Assembly (NCBI RefSeq): GCF_013096535.2
Contig: NZ_CP051265.2
Location: forward strand, 1,478,469 to 1,542,468
DNA: 64,000 nucleotides
Source of the DNA: Wolbachia endosymbiont of Diaphorina citri
GTDB lineage: Bacteria > Pseudomonadota > Alphaproteobacteria > Rickettsiales > Anaplasmataceae
Direction of reading: 5' to 3'
Positions 17,805 to 28,149 of the stretch are shown one piece after another (positions within the stretch are counted from its first letter, which is position 1; every line of letters begins with the position of its first letter). The position numbers and the translations under genes were made by a program. The notes under the pieces were generated by a model. That model was not told the DNA's origin, ran no database searches, and saw only the letters and a program-made list of their open reading frames with translations.

Positions 17805-18728
17805 ATGATTAAATATATTTTATCCGTTGACGGAGGAGGCATAAGGGGCATAATACCAGCCATAATATTAGCAGAAATAGAAAAAAGAACAAGAAGAACT
17901 ATAGCTGAAATCTTTCACTTAATGGCAGGAACCTCAACCGGTGGAATTGTTATAGCAGGATTATGTAAAAAAGATAAACAAGGAAATCCTCAATATTCAG
18001 CCAATGATTTAGTCGAGCTTTACCAAAAATACGGGTCATATATTTTTAAGTCTTCATTCTTCCGGCGATCAATATTATCTTGGTTTAACTGTGCACAATA
18101 CCCACATAAAAATATTGAATTTGTATTGGACAAATATTTTGGTGATGATACTCTACAAAACACTTTAAATAATGTACTGCTTACCAGTTACGACATTCAG
18201 AATAATTGCCCATTTTTCTTCAAAAGCTGGAAAGAAGGTAATATTAAGCTGAAAGATGCACTCAGAGCTGCAACGGCTGCACCTACTTACTTTGCACCTA
18301 AATATCTTAAAATCAACCACAAGGAAATGGTATTAGTGGATGGCGGGGTATTTGCAAATAATCCAGCGGCTTGTGCATATGCAAGTGGTAAGAGGTTATT
18401 TCCAAATGATGATATTCTACTGTTATCGATAGGTACTGGAAGAACAGATAGAAGCATAGAGTATGCCAATTCAAAGAGATTTGGAAAAATAGGATGGATA
18501 AAACCTTTGTTAAATGTGATGTTTGCCTCTGGATTGGACTGCGTAAATTATCAGATGAATCAAGTAATAGGCAATAGATACGTAAGAATACAATCGCAAT
18601 TGAAGCTAGCGTCGGCTGACATGGATAACATTACATCAAAAAATATCAAATCTCTTCAACAAGAGGCAAAGGCAATGATAGAGGACAATCAGAAAGTGAT
18701 AGAAAAATTTTGTGAAATTGTATCTTAA
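17805..18728 (+). CDS. Patatin-like phospholipase
   Basis: 307 residues. The oxyanion loop DGGGIRG is at about 8-14, the nucleophile elbow GTSTGG at about 43-48 (Ser), and the catalytic Asp in LVDGGVFANNPA at about 178-189. These enzymes release fatty acids from membrane phospholipids. WO prophages often carry one, proposed to help cross host or vacuolar membranes, which is inference here. No signal peptide is visible. Full length for the family. Confidence 0.92.
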   Translation: MIKYILSVDGGGIRGIIPAIILAEIEKRTRRTIAEIFHLMAGTSTGGIVIAGLCKKDKQGNPQYSANDLVELYQKYGSYIFKSSFFRRSILSWFNCAQYPHKNIEFVLDKYFGDDTLQNTLNNVLLTSYDIQNNCPFFFKSWKEGNIKLKDALRAATAAPTYFAPKYLKINHKEMVLVDGGVFANNPAACAYASGKRLFPNDDILLLSIGTGRTDRSIEYANSKRFGKIGWIKPLLNVMFASGLDCVNYQMNQVIGNRYVRIQSQLKLASADMDNITSKNIKSLQQEAKAMIEDNQKVIEKFCEIVS

Positions 18729-18806
18729 TTTACATCAAGTAAAATCTAAAGCTTTAGTTGAACCAGAAAAGTAAAATAAGCAAATTTGCCTTGTTGAGAA
18801 ATCTTA

Positions 18807-19139
18807 TTATCTTTGTGTACTACTTTCTTTTTCACTACTAAAAAATCCACATAAATGGTTAAAAACCTTTTCAATAAAAAGCTCGCTTTCCTTTCCTGTA
18901 AAAGCTTCTTTTATTTCATGCAAACTACTTGTTACCTTATTGCTATTTTTTATGACTGAGTAGCTTTCAATAGCTTGGCAAGCAGACAAAATAGTTATTG
19001 CCCCTATTATAGTTGAAACAATTATGGCAATTAAAGGCGCTATTGTTGTAAGTACTGCTGCAATTAATGAGATGCCAACACAAAACGCAATAGCTGAAAT
19101 GCAAAATGCTACTGTATGTTTCCTTTCATGACTAACCAT
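18807..19139 (-). CDS. Hypothetical membrane protein (two helices)
   Basis: 110 residues with a long hydrophobic region (about 10-58) that can form two membrane helices, then a soluble charged tail. I do not recognise a family. It is convergent with the patatin gene and 78 nt from it. Confidence 0.55.
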   Translation of the reverse strand: MVSHERKHTVAFCISAIAFCVGISLIAAVLTTIAPLIAIIVSTIIGAITILSACQAIESYSVIKNSNKVTSSLHEIKEAFTGKESELFIEKVFNHLCGFFSSEKESSTQR

Positions 19140-19476
19140 ACATACCTTCTTAATAAATCTGTTAAAAGGATAACTTATTTTTTTAGTACCTTCAATATTT
19201 TTAGAAAAATTGGCATACTCAAGATAATCATTTGTGATACCAATGAATTACATTAAGCAAATTTCTAGTACCTAATTTAGTTAATTCACTTCAATCTATT
19301 TGAACATTATATATTAAACACAGAAGCACAAGAATTTCATTCAGTAATTTAGATATATTAAATATACAATTATTTTTATTGATATTTTAATGTATTATTT
19401 ATGAGTAAGTAAACTACTGAAATCTTTTTTACTTATATCTTAATATAATATTTCTTAGTACCGTCTTTAACACAAT
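19140..19476. other. Intergenic, nothing recognised
   Basis: 337 AT-rich bases between the small membrane protein and the first dual-HTH gene. No gene, repeat or clear terminator seen. Confidence 0.4.
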
Positions 19477-20478
19477 TCAATTTTCACACTCATCAGCAGT
19501 TAGGCCACTTGCTCGCACAATAATATCAATAGCAACACCTTCCTTAACTAGATCTTTTGCAATCTTGATTTTCTCTGCTTTTTTAACCTTTTCTTTACCA
19601 GTTTGCATTCCTTCAGATAAAGATCTAGCTACCGTATCCAGTAATTCTTGATCCTCAATTTTTTCGCATTTACCTATAAACCTAAAAACTGGCTCATTTT
19701 CATATTCTGTTAGTCCAAGAGCTTTAATGTTAACTGATAATGTCTTTGCTATCTCATATAATATTTCAATTGGAATGTCTGTATATCCTCGTTCATAGTC
19801 GTGTATTTCTTTAGGTGTTGAACCGATTTTATTTGCCAAGTCCTCCTGAGTGTATTCCCGTATTAATCTCTGCTCTTTTATCCTTTTTCCCACTTTGTAG
19901 AGTATAGAATCAGTACAAATTTCTTTCTCTATATCATCATATTCGTAAGTAGATAAGCGAGTCACTTGGGAAATAATATCAACTGAAACTCCTTCTTTAA
20001 CTAGATTCTTTGCTACTTCTATTTTCGCTTCTTCTTGGCTAATTTTCTCGCTAATATATACAAACCTTACTAATGGATACAGCTTCTTGCGTAATTCCTG
20101 ATCCTTAATTTCTCTATGTATTTTTGTTAGATAGACTATTTCTTTATCCTCATCTTCATACCAACTGTTTTCTCTTAGTACTGTTGGTTCTGGAAGTAGA
20201 TCTATAACATTAACTGACAATGCTCCTGCTATTATATACGATTCTTTGATTGTAATAGCCTTGCACCCTAGTTCAAAGTTATGTATTTCCTTATGTGTTA
20301 AACCAATTTTGCTTGCTAATTTTGCCTGAGTATACCCTTGTACTATCCTACAACCTTCTATTTTTTTCCCCAGCTCGTAGCTTGCTGAGCCAATATGCTC
20401 TGAATTATCATAGATAAATCCTCTAAAAGCTGTTTTTCCTACAGAAGCAAACATATATTCTATCACAAAAAAATCCAC
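19477..20478 (-). CDS. Dual XRE-family HTH transcriptional regulator 1
   Basis: 333 residues with two XRE-type helix-turn-helix units (about 37-90, GYTQAKLASKIGLTHKEIH; and about 198-250, EYTQEDLANKIGSTPKEIH), each followed by a helical linker containing the recurring KIEVAKNLVKEGVSVDII motif. The duplicated layout suggests a tandem duplication and a protein that can bind two half-sites alone. The same design occurs in the two genes at 20501-21415 and 30157-31086. Such regulators are typical of the WO accessory region. Confidence 0.85.
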   Translation of the reverse strand: MDFFVIEYMFASVGKTAFRGFIYDNSEHIGSASYELGKKIEGCRIVQGYTQAKLASKIGLTHKEIHNFELGCKAITIKESYIIAGALSVNVIDLLPEPTVLRENSWYEDEDKEIVYLTKIHREIKDQELRKKLYPLVRFVYISEKISQEEAKIEVAKNLVKEGVSVDIISQVTRLSTYEYDDIEKEICTDSILYKVGKRIKEQRLIREYTQEDLANKIGSTPKEIHDYERGYTDIPIEILYEIAKTLSVNIKALGLTEYENEPVFRFIGKCEKIEDQELLDTVARSLSEGMQTGKEKVKKAEKIKIAKDLVKEGVAIDIIVRASGLTADECEN

Positions 20479-20500
20479 TATTGGCTAAGTTTTTATGAAA

Positions 20501-21415
20501 TCACAAAAATTTCTCAATCATATAATTTGATAAGCCTGTCGTTTGCAAGATAATATCAACAGAAATTCCTTCTTTCACTAAATTCCTTGCAACTTCAATC
20601 TTCTTTTCCTCTCTGACCTTTTCTCTACAAACATGTATACCTTTAAATAAAGACTTGATTAGCATATCGCGTAATTCTCGACTCTCAATCTTTTTGTATT
20701 CTTCTATCAAATTTGATAGCTTTTCTTCCACTTCTTCATCTGATTCGGGAAGTAGATCTATGATACTGATTGATAATACCTTTGCTATTTCATCTAACAT
20801 TTCAAGTGAAACAGCAGCTCTCCCTTGTTCATACTCGTATATTCCTTGATTTGTTATGCCAACTTTATTCGCTAAATCTTTTTGTGTATATCCTCGTATC
20901 AATCTCCACTCTTTTATCCTTTGCCCTACTTTGTATGGAACCGAAATTTTGTTCTCCTCATACTCACCAATAGATAGGTTAGTTGTTCGAGAGATAACAT
21001 GAGCAGAAACTCCTACTTTCATCAAACCCCTTGCTACTTCTATTTTTACCGCTTTTCTGCTTCTTTCCTCGCTCAAACGAATAAATTTGGTTAATAAATA
21101 AAATACCTCGCTTAATTCTTCATCCTTATACCCCTTTACTAAATTTAATATTTCTTCATCTTCAAAATATCTTTTTTCATTTGGTAGTGTCTCTCCACAA
21201 ACTAGACCTTTAACATTCACTGATAATGCTTCTGCTATGGCATATAACTTCTTAATTGGAATTTTACGACTCCCTTTTTCATATTGCAGTATTGCCCAGT
21301 ACTTTACACCAACCTTCTCCGCTAAATCCTTTTGAGTATACCCTCTCTCTAACCTCCAACTTTTCACTTTTTCCCCTACTTCACAGTCTAGACTTTTTTC
21401 CACGAAAACAACCAT
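20501..21415 (-). CDS. Dual XRE-family HTH transcriptional regulator 2
   Basis: 304 residues, HTH at about 19-72 (GYTQKDLAEKVGVKYWAIL) and about 170-225 (GYTQKDLANKVGITNQGIY), with the same linker motif. It is closer to the copy at 30157-31086 than to its immediate neighbour (shared SIGEY and VISRTTNLS). It lies 22 nt upstream of regulator 1, so they likely share a transcript. Confidence 0.85.
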   Translation of the reverse strand: MVVFVEKSLDCEVGEKVKSWRLERGYTQKDLAEKVGVKYWAILQYEKGSRKIPIKKLYAIAEALSVNVKGLVCGETLPNEKRYFEDEEILNLVKGYKDEELSEVFYLLTKFIRLSEERSRKAVKIEVARGLMKVGVSAHVISRTTNLSIGEYEENKISVPYKVGQRIKEWRLIRGYTQKDLANKVGITNQGIYEYEQGRAAVSLEMLDEIAKVLSISIIDLLPESDEEVEEKLSNLIEEYKKIESRELRDMLIKSLFKGIHVCREKVREEKKIEVARNLVKEGISVDIILQTTGLSNYMIEKFL

Positions 21416-21493
21416 GCGTATAATATTTTCTACTATAGCTCAGATATAACGGTAGAAAAAACCTCTGGAACCTTAAAGTTTGCTGTAGACGCA

Positions 21494-21943
21494 TTAAAGT
21501 TCCCTAAAGGTTTCTTTACTACCTCCACATACCCTATTTACCCATGAAGACAATACTTCATCATTGCTAATATCTTTTATAGCATACTTTTCATTCCATA
21601 TGCCACATCTAGTGAAATTACCTCTTTCTACCACTTCCTTAAGCTTCACTCCCCCAAAGAGGCAATTTTTTCCAATTTCTTCGCATCTTTTTTGTAACTC
21701 AGCCCACATTTCCTTGTTTTCTACTCTGACTTGTACTTGATCATATTTTTTTACATCGTGGTACAATATAATATTTAGCTTACCAATGCTTGTAGGAAAC
21801 TCTAATATAATAGAGCTTCCATCTGACATATCGATATAGTTTCTTATACCTCCCTTCTCACTTTTAACCTCAACTGCATCATTGCCAATTTTTAAAATAT
21901 TACTTCCTAACTCTCTCAGTATTTTGGCAACCTCTACTTTACT
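21494..21943 (-). pseudogene. 3' part of a gene split by the IS110 array
   Basis: 150 codons ending at 21494. Joined to 28424-29149 the frame is continuous (EFSED then SKVEVAKILREL), giving a 391-residue protein with no bases lost. This C-terminal part is homologous to the C-terminus of the 441-aa protein at 43321-44646 (shared VEVAK, later GKI/L-I-hydrophobic strand, C-L-GG pattern). An internal ATG at 21829 could give a 111-aa piece. Function unknown. Confidence 0.8.
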
Positions 21944-21963
21944 TCTAAGAAACTTCCCATTAG

Positions 21964-23289
21964 TTATTCCTGTTGAACTAAGATATAACCGAACTCCTGT
22001 GCCTTTTTGATTAAATTTTTTACAACTTTCTCTTTGTAACGTGTTTCATAATAATCTATTCCTCTTTCTACATATTCTTGTCCATACTTCAACATACTAT
22101 AAAAGATACATGCTAATTTCCTTGCCGTAGCAGTAATCGCTTTTGGTGCACCTAGTCGTTTTTTTAACCTTCTACAATATGCACCTATTCCGCTATTGCT
22201 TCTTGATACACAATGAGCAGCCATTCGAAATGCATTCGCGGCACGATTAATGACTTTACGTGTTCTTGTGCTAAACACTTTTTCCCCTGTAATTTTATTA
22301 GCAGGGCTTAGCCCCAACCACGAAGTAAAATGCTTTTCTGATCGCCATTTATTATAGTTAACACCAACTTCCGAAATGATAGTTTGTACAGTTAGTATAT
22401 CCAATCCAGGAATTTTGGTAAAATCTATACCAGTTACTCGATATAATTCTTCATGCAAAGCAAAGTTTGGTTTACTTTTTCTATACTTATTTTTCTCTTC
22501 ACCTAACTTTTTACTTTCATCAGACTTTGTCTCAAATGTTTTATAATATTCTTCAATGCTCCTGTCACATTCTGCTACTTTTTCCTGATAAATATTATAT
22601 AGCTCAAATTCTTGCTTTAATGTAAATAGGTGTTCTTTCCTATAGTTTCCTGCTAATGCTTTTGCAATAACAGATTTATCACTTTTTATTCGTCCATCTC
22701 TTAGTTCAGCCAATTTTTCAGGATTACTCTCACCATCTATTATTGCTTTAATAATTTGCATTCCAGTTACACCAGTTGTATCGCTTATAACTTTATGTAG
22801 TTGAATATTCATTTGTGTTAGCGCTTTTTGCATACGCAAAGTATGTGTAGAAGCATTTTCAATTAAATTTTTACGTTGCCGAACATAACTACGCAATACA
22901 CACATTTGATCATCTGGCCTAAATGAACCTTGGAGTAACCCATAACTGTGTAGTTGTTGAATCCATTGACAATCTTGCACATCTGATTTTCTTCCAGGTA
23001 CATTTTTAATATGTTTTGCGTTTACCAGTTTTACTTCAAATCCGTGTGATTCAAGTACTTGAAACAAAGGAATCCAGTACACTCCTGTTGACTCCATGGC
23101 TACTGTATTAACTTTACATTTTTTCAACCATTTTGCTATGTTGTAGAGATCTTCCGTAAAGCAGCTAAATTTTTGTATACGTTGTTCATCGCTTCCTTCG
23201 GGTACACATACATAATGTACAGCAGAACCAACATCGATTCCTGCTGCATTAGGATTCGTTATCTCTAATTTACTTTTGAACTTTGCCAT
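21964..23289 (-). CDS. IS110-family recombinase, copy 1
   Basis: 441 residues from ATG 23289, which has GGAG 7 nt upstream; a TTG two codons earlier is too close to that site. The N-terminal RuvC-like DEDD domain shows AGIDVGSAVH (Asp), AMESTGVYW (Glu) and RKSDVQDCQW (Asp pair); the C-terminal Tnp domain has KIPGLDILT and the catalytic-serine region WLGLSPANKITG. IS110 enzymes recombine a circular element into DNA guided by a bridge RNA. Residue 5 of MAKFK is Phe-type as in copy 2. Confidence 0.95.
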   Translation of the reverse strand: MAKFKSKLEITNPNAAGIDVGSAVHYVCVPEGSDEQRIQKFSCFTEDLYNIAKWLKKCKVNTVAMESTGVYWIPLFQVLESHGFEVKLVNAKHIKNVPGRKSDVQDCQWIQQLHSYGLLQGSFRPDDQMCVLRSYVRQRKNLIENASTHTLRMQKALTQMNIQLHKVISDTTGVTGMQIIKAIIDGESNPEKLAELRDGRIKSDKSVIAKALAGNYRKEHLFTLKQEFELYNIYQEKVAECDRSIEEYYKTFETKSDESKKLGEEKNKYRKSKPNFALHEELYRVTGIDFTKIPGLDILTVQTIISEVGVNYNKWRSEKHFTSWLGLSPANKITGEKVFSTRTRKVINRAANAFRMAAHCVSRSNSGIGAYCRRLKKRLGAPKAITATARKLACIFYSMLKYGQEYVERGIDYYETRYKEKVVKNLIKKAQEFGYILVQQE

Positions 23290-23563
23290 TTTCAATCTCC
23301 ATTATATAATAATCCATAGTTGAGAAGTGCTTAGCTTGGGACGGTTGAGTTATACATTCTTCTAATCGAGGTAGCCCAAAAGGCTCCATCAGTGGTTTGA
23401 CCGTTCCTCCAAAGCCACGCTGTCCTACGGGCACTTAAGGCACCATTGCACAGTTCGGCTATAACTGCAAAAAGCTCTTCTCTACAAAATTATATATAAA
23501 ATTTGCCGTACACTCAGCTAGGAAGTTTCTTTTTGGTTTGACAGGTTTTATCTGTCCGGCGCT
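23290..23563 (-). ncRNA. IS110 upstream non-coding end with predicted bridge RNA (copy 1)
   Basis: 274-bp non-coding end upstream of the recombinase; identical regions lie at +1620, +3240 and +4860. In the IS110 subgroup the bridge RNA is encoded here. On the RNA strand AGGACAG (23420-23426) equals the target left side plus core (gaggacAG), and further 3' TTAGAAG (23359-23365) equals the donor left side plus core (cttagaAG). Target guide before donor guide is the order known for bridge RNAs. I could not place the two right-hand guides. Confidence 0.55.
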
Positions 23564-23583
23564 TCTAAGAAACTTCCCATTAG

Positions 23584-24909
23584 TTATTCCTGTTGAACTA
23601 AGATATAACCGAACTCCTGTGCCTTTTTGATTAAATTTTTTACAACTTTCTCTTTGTAACGTGTTTCATAATAATCTATTCCTCTTTCTACATATTCTTG
23701 TCCATACTTCAACATACTATAAAAGATACATGCTAATTTCCTTGCCGTAGCAGTAATCGCTTTTGGTGCACCTAGTCGTTTTTTTAACCTTCTACAATAT
23801 GCACCTATTCCGCTATTGCTTCTTGATACACAATGAGCAGCCATTCGAAATGCATTCGCGGCACGATTAATGACTTTACGTGTTCTTGTGCTAAACACTT
23901 TTTCCCCTGTAATTTTATTAGCAGGGCTTAGCCCCAACCACGAAGTAAAATGCTTTTCTGATCGCCATTTATTATAGTTAACACCAACTTCCGAAATGAT
24001 AGTTTGTACAGTTAGTATATCCAATCCAGGAATTTTGGTAAAATCTATACCAGTTACTCGATATAATTCTTCATGCAAAGCAAAGTTTGGTTTACTTTTT
24101 CTATACTTATTTTTCTCTTCACCTAACTTTTTACTTTCATCAGACTTTGTCTCAAATGTTTTATAATATTCTTCAATGCTCCTGTCACATTCTGCTACTT
24201 TTTCCTGATAAATATTATATAGCTCAAATTCTTGCTTTAATGTAAATAGGTGTTCTTTCCTATAGTTTCCTGCTAATGCTTTTGCAATAACAGATTTATC
24301 ACTTTTTATTCGTCCATCTCTTAGTTCAGCCAATTTTTCAGGATTACTCTCACCATCTATTATTGCTTTAATAATTTGCATTCCAGTTACACCAGTTGTA
24401 TCGCTTATAACTTTATGTAGTTGAATATTCATTTGTGTTAGCGCTTTTTGCATACGCAAAGTATGTGTAGAAGCATTTTCAATTAAATTTTTACGTTGCC
24501 GAACATAACTACGCAATACACACATTTGATCATCTGGCCTAAATGAACCTTGGAGTAACCCATAACTGTGTAGTTGTTGAATCCATTGACAATCTTGCAC
24601 ATCTGATTTTCTTCCAGGTACATTTTTAATATGTTTTGCGTTTACCAGTTTTACTTCAAATCCGTGTGATTCAAGTACTTGAAACAAAGGAATCCAGTAC
24701 ACTCCTGTTGACTCCATGGCTACTGTATTAACTTTACATTTTTTCAACCATTTTGCTATGTTGTAGAGATCTTCCGTAAAGCAGCTAAATTTTTGTATAC
24801 GTTGTTCATCGCTTCCTTCGGGTACACATACATAATGTACAGCAGAACCAACATCGATTCCTGCTGCATTAGGATTCGTTATCTCTAATTTACTTTTGAA
24901 CTTTGCCAT
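23584..24909 (-). CDS. IS110-family recombinase, copy 2
   Basis: Same 441-residue protein as copy 1 with the same start and motifs; no difference from copy 1 was noticed in the translation. Confidence 0.95.
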   Translation of the reverse strand: MAKFKSKLEITNPNAAGIDVGSAVHYVCVPEGSDEQRIQKFSCFTEDLYNIAKWLKKCKVNTVAMESTGVYWIPLFQVLESHGFEVKLVNAKHIKNVPGRKSDVQDCQWIQQLHSYGLLQGSFRPDDQMCVLRSYVRQRKNLIENASTHTLRMQKALTQMNIQLHKVISDTTGVTGMQIIKAIIDGESNPEKLAELRDGRIKSDKSVIAKALAGNYRKEHLFTLKQEFELYNIYQEKVAECDRSIEEYYKTFETKSDESKKLGEEKNKYRKSKPNFALHEELYRVTGIDFTKIPGLDILTVQTIISEVGVNYNKWRSEKHFTSWLGLSPANKITGEKVFSTRTRKVINRAANAFRMAAHCVSRSNSGIGAYCRRLKKRLGAPKAITATARKLACIFYSMLKYGQEYVERGIDYYETRYKEKVVKNLIKKAQEFGYILVQQE

Positions 24910-25203
24910 TTTCAATCTCCATTATATAATAATCCATAGTTGAGAAGTGCTTAGCTTGGGACGGTTGAGTTATACATTCTTCTAATCGAGGTAGCCCAAA
25001 AGGCTCCATCAGTGGTTTGACCGTTCCTCCAAAGCCACGCTGTCCTACGGGCACTTAAGGCACCATTGCACAGTTCGGCTATAACTGCAAAAAGCTCTTC
25101 TCTACAAAATTATATATAAAATTTGCCGTACACTCAGCTAGGAAGTTTCTTTTTGGTTTGACAGGTTTTATCTGTCCGGCGCTTCTAAGAAACTTCCCAT
25201 TAG

Positions 25204-26529
25204 TTATTCCTGTTGAACTAAGATATAACCGAACTCCTGTGCCTTTTTGATTAAATTTTTTACAACTTTCTCTTTGTAACGTGTTTCATAATAATCTATT
25301 CCTCTTTCTACATATTCTTGTCCATACTTCAACATACTATAAAAGATACATGCTAATTTCCTTGCCGTAGCAGTAATCGCTTTTGGTGCACCTAGTCGTT
25401 TTTTTAACCTTCTACAATATGCACCTATTCCGCTATTGCTTCTTGATACACAATGAGCAGCCATTCGAAATGCATTCGCGGCACGATTAATGACTTTACG
25501 TGTTCTTGTGCTAAACACTTTTTCCCCTGTAATTTTATTAGCAGGGCTTAGCCCCAACCACGAAGTAAAATGCTTTTCTGATCGCCATTTATTATAGTTA
25601 ACACCAACTTCCGAAATGATAGTTTGTACAGTTAGTATATCCAATCCAGGAATTTTGGTAAAATCTATACCAGTTACTCGATATAATTCTTCATGCAAAG
25701 CAAAGTTTGGTTTACTTTTTCTATACTTATTTTTCTCTTCACCTAACTTTTTACTTTCATCAGACTTTGTCTCAAATGTTTTATAATATTCTTCAATGCT
25801 CCTGTCACATTCTGCTACTTTTTCCTGATAAATATTATATAGCTCAAATTCTTGCTTTAATGTAAATAGGTGTTCTTTCCTATAGTTTCCTGCTAATGCT
25901 TTTGCAATAACAGATTTATCACTTTTTATTCGTCCATCTCTTAGTTCAGCCAATTTTTCAGGATTACTCTCACCATCTATTATTGCTTTAATAATTTGCA
26001 TTCCAGTTACACCAGTTGTATCGCTTATAACTTTATGTAGTTGAATATTCATTTGTGTTAGCGCTTTTTGCATACGCAAAGTATGTGTAGAAGCATTTTC
26101 AATTAAATTTTTACGTTGCCGAACATAACTACGCAATACACACATTTGATCATCTGGCCTAAATGAACCTTGGAGTAACCCATAACTGTGTAGTTGTTGA
26201 ATCCATTGACAATCTTGCACATCTGATTTTCTTCCAGGTACATTTTTAATATGTTTTGCGTTTACCAGTTTTACTTCAAATCCGTGTGATTCAAGTACTT
26301 GAAACAAAGGAATCCAGTACACTCCTGTTGACTCCATGGCTACTGTATTAACTTTACATTTTTTCAACCATTTTGCTATGTTGTAGAGATCTTCCGTAAA
26401 GCAGCTAAATTTTTGTATACGTTGTTCATCGCTTCCTTCGGGTACACATACATAATGTACAGCCGAGCCAACATCGATTCCTGCTGCATTAGGATTCGTT
26501 ATCTCTAATTTACTTTTGACCTTTGCCAT
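25204..26529 (-). CDS. IS110-family recombinase, copy 3
   Basis: Same protein except MAKVK in place of MAKFK, plus silent changes near 26463-26466. These are shared with copy 4, so 3 and 4 are closest relatives. Confidence 0.95.
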   Translation of the reverse strand: MAKVKSKLEITNPNAAGIDVGSAVHYVCVPEGSDEQRIQKFSCFTEDLYNIAKWLKKCKVNTVAMESTGVYWIPLFQVLESHGFEVKLVNAKHIKNVPGRKSDVQDCQWIQQLHSYGLLQGSFRPDDQMCVLRSYVRQRKNLIENASTHTLRMQKALTQMNIQLHKVISDTTGVTGMQIIKAIIDGESNPEKLAELRDGRIKSDKSVIAKALAGNYRKEHLFTLKQEFELYNIYQEKVAECDRSIEEYYKTFETKSDESKKLGEEKNKYRKSKPNFALHEELYRVTGIDFTKIPGLDILTVQTIISEVGVNYNKWRSEKHFTSWLGLSPANKITGEKVFSTRTRKVINRAANAFRMAAHCVSRSNSGIGAYCRRLKKRLGAPKAITATARKLACIFYSMLKYGQEYVERGIDYYETRYKEKVVKNLIKKAQEFGYILVQQE

Positions 26530-26823
26530 TTTCAATCTCCATTATATAATAATCCATAGTTGAGAAGTGCTTAGCTTGGGACGGTTGAGTTATACATTCT
26601 TCTAATCGAGGTAGCCCAAAAGGCTCCATCAGTGGTTTGACCGTTCCTCCAAAGCCACGCTGTCCTACGGGCACTTAAGGCACCATTGCACAGTTCGGCT
26701 ATAACTGCAAAAAGCTCTTCTCTACAAAATTATATATAAAATTTGCCGTACACTCAGCTAGGAAGTTTCTTTTTGGTTTGACAGGTTTTATCTGTCCGGC
26801 GCTTCTAAGAAACTTCCCATTAG

Positions 26824-28149
26824 TTATTCCTGTTGAACTAAGATATAACCGAACTCCTGTGCCTTTTTGATTAAATTTTTTACAACTTTCTCTTTGTAAC
26901 GTGTTTCATAATAATCTATTCCTCTTTCTACATATTCTTGTCCATACTTCAACATACTATAAAAGATACATGCTAATTTCCTTGCCGTAGCAGTAATCGC
27001 TTTTGGTGCACCTAGTCGTTTTTTTAACCTTCTACAATATGCACCTATTCCGCTATTGCTTCTTGATACACAATGAGCAGCCATTCGAAATGCATTCGCG
27101 GCACGATTAATGACTTTACGTGTTCTTGTGCTAAACACTTTTTCCCCTGTAATTTTATTAGCAGGGCTTAGCCCCAACCACGAAGTAAAATGCTTTTCTG
27201 ATCGCCATTTATTATAGTTAACACCAACTTCCGAAATGATAGTTTGTACAGTTAGTATATCCAATCCAGGAATTTTGGTAAAATCTATACCAGTTACTCG
27301 ATATAATTCTTCATGCAAAGCAAAGTTTGGTTTACTTTTTCTATACTTATTTTTCTCTTCACCTAACTTTTTACTTTCATCAGACTTTGTCTCAAATGTT
27401 TTATAATATTCTTCAATGCTCCTGTCACATTCTGCTACTTTTTCCTGATAAATATTATATAGCTCAAATTCTTGCTTTAATGTAAATAGGTGTTCTTTCC
27501 TATAGTTTCCTGCTAATGCTTTTGCAATAACAGATTTATCACTTTTTATTCGTCCATCTCTTAGTTCAGCCAATTTTTCAGGATTACTCTCACCATCTAT
27601 TATTGCTTTAATAATTTGCATTCCAGTTACACCAGTTGTATCGCTTATAACTTTATGTAGTTGAATATTCATTTGTGTTAGCGCTTTTTGCATACGCAAA
27701 GTATGTGTAGAAGCATTTTCAATTAAATTTTTACGTTGCCGAACATAACTACGCAATACACACATTTGATCATCTGGCCTAAATGAACCTTGGAGTAACC
27801 CATAACTGTGTAGTTGTTGAATCCATTGACAATCTTGCACATCTGATTTTCTTCCAGGTACATTTTTAATATGTTTTGCGTTTACCAGTTTTACTTCAAA
27901 TCCGTGTGATTCAAGTACTTGAAACAAAGGAATCCAGTACACTCCTGTTGACTCCATGGCTACTGTATTAACTTTACATTTTTTCAACCATTTTGCTATG
28001 TTGTAGAGATCTTCCGTAAAGCAGCTAAATTTTTGTATACGTTGTTCATCGCTTCCTTCGGGTACACATACATAATGTACAGCCGAGCCAACATCGATTC
28101 CTGCTGCATTAGGATTCGTTATCTCTAATTTACTTTTGACCTTTGCCAT
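26824..28149 (-). CDS. IS110-family recombinase, copy 4
   Basis: Same protein as copy 3. One base just upstream of the start (TTAAAA in place of TTGAAA) removes the alternative TTG, which supports ATG 28149 as the real start in all copies. This copy adjoins the 5' part of the split host gene. Confidence 0.95.
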   Translation of the reverse strand: MAKVKSKLEITNPNAAGIDVGSAVHYVCVPEGSDEQRIQKFSCFTEDLYNIAKWLKKCKVNTVAMESTGVYWIPLFQVLESHGFEVKLVNAKHIKNVPGRKSDVQDCQWIQQLHSYGLLQGSFRPDDQMCVLRSYVRQRKNLIENASTHTLRMQKALTQMNIQLHKVISDTTGVTGMQIIKAIIDGESNPEKLAELRDGRIKSDKSVIAKALAGNYRKEHLFTLKQEFELYNIYQEKVAECDRSIEEYYKTFETKSDESKKLGEEKNKYRKSKPNFALHEELYRVTGIDFTKIPGLDILTVQTIISEVGVNYNKWRSEKHFTSWLGLSPANKITGEKVFSTRTRKVINRAANAFRMAAHCVSRSNSGIGAYCRRLKKRLGAPKAITATARKLACIFYSMLKYGQEYVERGIDYYETRYKEKVVKNLIKKAQEFGYILVQQE

